From Corynebacterium aurimucosum (GTDB lineage Bacteria; Actinomycetota; Actinomycetes; Mycobacteriales; Mycobacteriaceae), in NCBI RefSeq assembly GCF_030408555.1, contig NZ_CP047048.1, positions 310,001 to 374,000 of the forward strand: a stretch of DNA of 64,000 bases, read 5' to 3'. The translations under genes were made by a program, and so were the position numbers. Shown here piece by piece: positions 62,930 through 64,000 of the stretch (position 1 is the first letter of the stretch; every line of letters starts with the position of its first letter). Under the pieces are notes generated by a model. That model saw nothing but the letters and a program-made list of their open reading frames with translations, searched no databases and was not told where the DNA came from.

Positions 62930-63532
62930 ATGACCAACAACAACGGCGACAACGAGACGCGGCAGTTCGGCCGCGTCACCGGTGAGAACGAAACCCGCCA
63001 GTTCGGCGCGCCCCAACAGCAGCCGCCACAGCGTCCCCAACAACACTTCCCGGAGCCCGGATCCCAGAACGCGCAGGCCTATGGTCAGCCCTATCAGCAG
63101 GGCTATGACCAGAACTATCAGCAGCCGCAGTATGACCCGGTCCCGTCCAGCTACCAGGTGGAGCAGCCGAAGAAGGGCGGGGGAGCCCTGTCCTATGTCT
63201 TCGCGGCCATCGCTGCTATCGCCGTCGTTTTCGCCGGCGTGCTGTTCTTCCTGTGGCGCGGTGCGGCAGCGGATGCTGACAAACCCGCCCCGGAGCCGGT
63301 TACCGAGACCGTGACCACCGAGGTTCCCACCACGGTGACCACCACCAAGAGCTCGCCGCGGGATAACCTCCCCACCGATATTCCGACGGAGCTGCCGACG
63401 GAGCTGCCGCCGGACGTCCAGGACCGTGTGGACCAGGGTGGAGCCGAATTGGAAGGGTTGATCAATGACCTCTTCGAGCAATTCGATTCGGGCATGGAAG
63501 AGCTCGATACGGGTGGTGCAGGCAATGCCTAA
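62930..63532 (+). CDS. Pro/Gln-rich N-terminal, single-helix membrane protein
   Basis: A 200-residue protein. The N-terminus repeats NETRQFG twice (residues 8-14 and 20-26). A Gln/Pro/Tyr-rich region (about 30-85) precedes a membrane helix (LSYVFAAIAAIAVVFAGVLFFLW) near residues 90-115. The external part is Pro/Thr/Glu-rich (ETVTTEVPTTVTTTKSS, TDIPTELPTELPPD). The stop overlaps menD by 8 bp. The layout (cytosolic ETRQFG-like tail, one helix, Pro/Thr-rich wall part) resembles kinase-substrate tails, but no domain is recognised. Confidence 0.82.
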   Translation: MTNNNGDNETRQFGRVTGENETRQFGAPQQQPPQRPQQHFPEPGSQNAQAYGQPYQQGYDQNYQQPQYDPVPSSYQVEQPKKGGGALSYVFAAIAAIAVVFAGVLFFLWRGAAADADKPAPEPVTETVTTEVPTTVTTTKSSPRDNLPTDIPTELPTELPPDVQDRVDQGGAELEGLINDLFEQFDSGMEELDTGGAGNA

Positions 63533-64000
63533 TACTGAATCTCACACCGAGCCCACTGCCTCCGCGCAGCCGGAGTCGATGCAGCTGGCCGAAGCACTGG
63601 CGGCCCAGCTTTCGCGGCACCTCACCGACGTGGTTATCTGCCCGGGTTCGCGCAACGCACCGCTGTCTTTGGCGCTTCTCGCGCGCAGCGATATTCGCGT
63701 GCATACCCGCCTGGATGAGCGCTCCGCCGCCTTCGCTGCTTTAGGTTTGGCACGCGTCCAACGCCGGCACGTCGGCATCGTGATGACCTCCGGCACCGCG
63801 GTGGCTAATGCCCTGCCCGCGATGGTGGAGGCGCATTACTCGCATACCCCGCTGGCCGTCATCAGCGCGGACCGGCCGGCCCGCTTGGTGGGCACGGGGG
63901 CCTCCCAGACTATTGAGCAGCCCGGCATCTTCGGCGTGTATGCGGAGACCACCCAGGTGGAGAGCACGAGTGATATCCCGCTTATCGCGGAGCGCTTTTT
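63525..64000 (+). CDS. menD: 2-succinyl-5-enolpyruvyl-6-hydroxy-3-cyclohexene-1-carboxylate synthase, partial
   Basis: The first 158 codons of a thiamine diphosphate enzyme that joins isochorismate and 2-oxoglutarate. The N-terminal signature is MQLAEALAAQLSRHLTDVVICPGSRNAPLSLALL. DERSAAFAALGLARVQRRHVGIVMTSGTAVANALPAMVEAHYSHTPLAVISADRPARL is the Pyr-domain core with its ThDP-activating Glu. The gene runs off the right edge. ATG at 63525 overlaps the upstream gene by 8 bp, indicating coupling. Confidence 0.95.
   Translation, partial: MPNTESHTEPTASAQPESMQLAEALAAQLSRHLTDVVICPGSRNAPLSLALLARSDIRVHTRLDERSAAFAALGLARVQRRHVGIVMTSGTAVANALPAMVEAHYSHTPLAVISADRPARLVGTGASQTIEQPGIFGVYAETTQVESTSDIPLIAERF

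Noticed and set aside
1..64000. CRISPR arrays, rRNA or tRNA clusters
   Set aside because: No spaced direct repeats of the right size and no rRNA or complete tRNA sequences were recognised.

Overview
The window (about 60% GC) is a Corynebacterium chromosome segment. The evidence is a type I fatty acid synthase, mshA of mycothiol synthesis, a senX3/regX3 pair, a 33-codon bS22 gene, a hem operon and a dispersed men gene set, in an order shared with C. glutamicum and, from mshA to hemB, with Mycobacterium. A member of the C. aurimucosum/C. striatum neighbourhood is plausible but not proven. No rRNA, tRNA or CRISPR array was found.

Layout. 1-4728 (-): N-terminal half of FAS-I, running off the left edge. 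5028-9640: a YbjN-like protein and two tandem FadD acyl-CoA ligases. 9717-18222: mshA, gpmA, senX3-regX3, an Rv0495c-like Cys-rich protein, ppx, a membrane protein, proC, a BldC-like HTH protein and bS22. 18342-21697: an HNH/DUF222 protein, a LURP-one-like protein, a SerB-like HAD phosphatase and a glutaredoxin-like protein. 21803-30675: the heme pathway hemA-hemC-hemD-hemB-(two membrane proteins)-hemE-cgoX. 30672-42206: an accessory block between cgoX and hemL. 42419-48610: hemL, a histidine phosphatase and the cytochrome c maturation system II genes (TlpA-like, CcdA, ResB, CcsA). 48611-64000: small regulators and membrane proteins, menA behind a manganese-type ABC operon with a divergent DtxR/MntR regulator, menE, a 53-aa membrane protein, menB, a DIP1984-like protein, a DcuC-like carrier, menC, a class II UvrA, a Thr/Pro-rich membrane protein and the start of menD.

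The accessory block is the most unusual part. It holds a YoeB/YefM toxin-antitoxin pair with two TGTACA operator cores 12 bp apart, an ABC-F protein with a possible leader-peptide hairpin, a two-gene ABC exporter whose membrane gene is split by an IS3-family element, a VbhA/Fic module with a frameshifted Fic gene, a frameshifted beta-hydroxyacid dehydrogenase, an SMR pump and a MacAB-type exporter. Three of its genes are broken, so it looks like a decaying resistance/toxin-antitoxin island placed in a conserved heme locus.

The conserved genes converge on respiration: heme made by the hem genes is attached to cytochromes by the Ccs proteins, and menaquinone is made by menA/B/C/D/E. Several non-coding stretches are also notable: a hairpin cluster at 57053-57262, an 18-bp inverted repeat at 57895-57960, and hairpins before hemA and between hemC and hemD. 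I found no wholly new multi-gene system. The best leads are the ABC-F leader, the structured intergenic region and the island itself.
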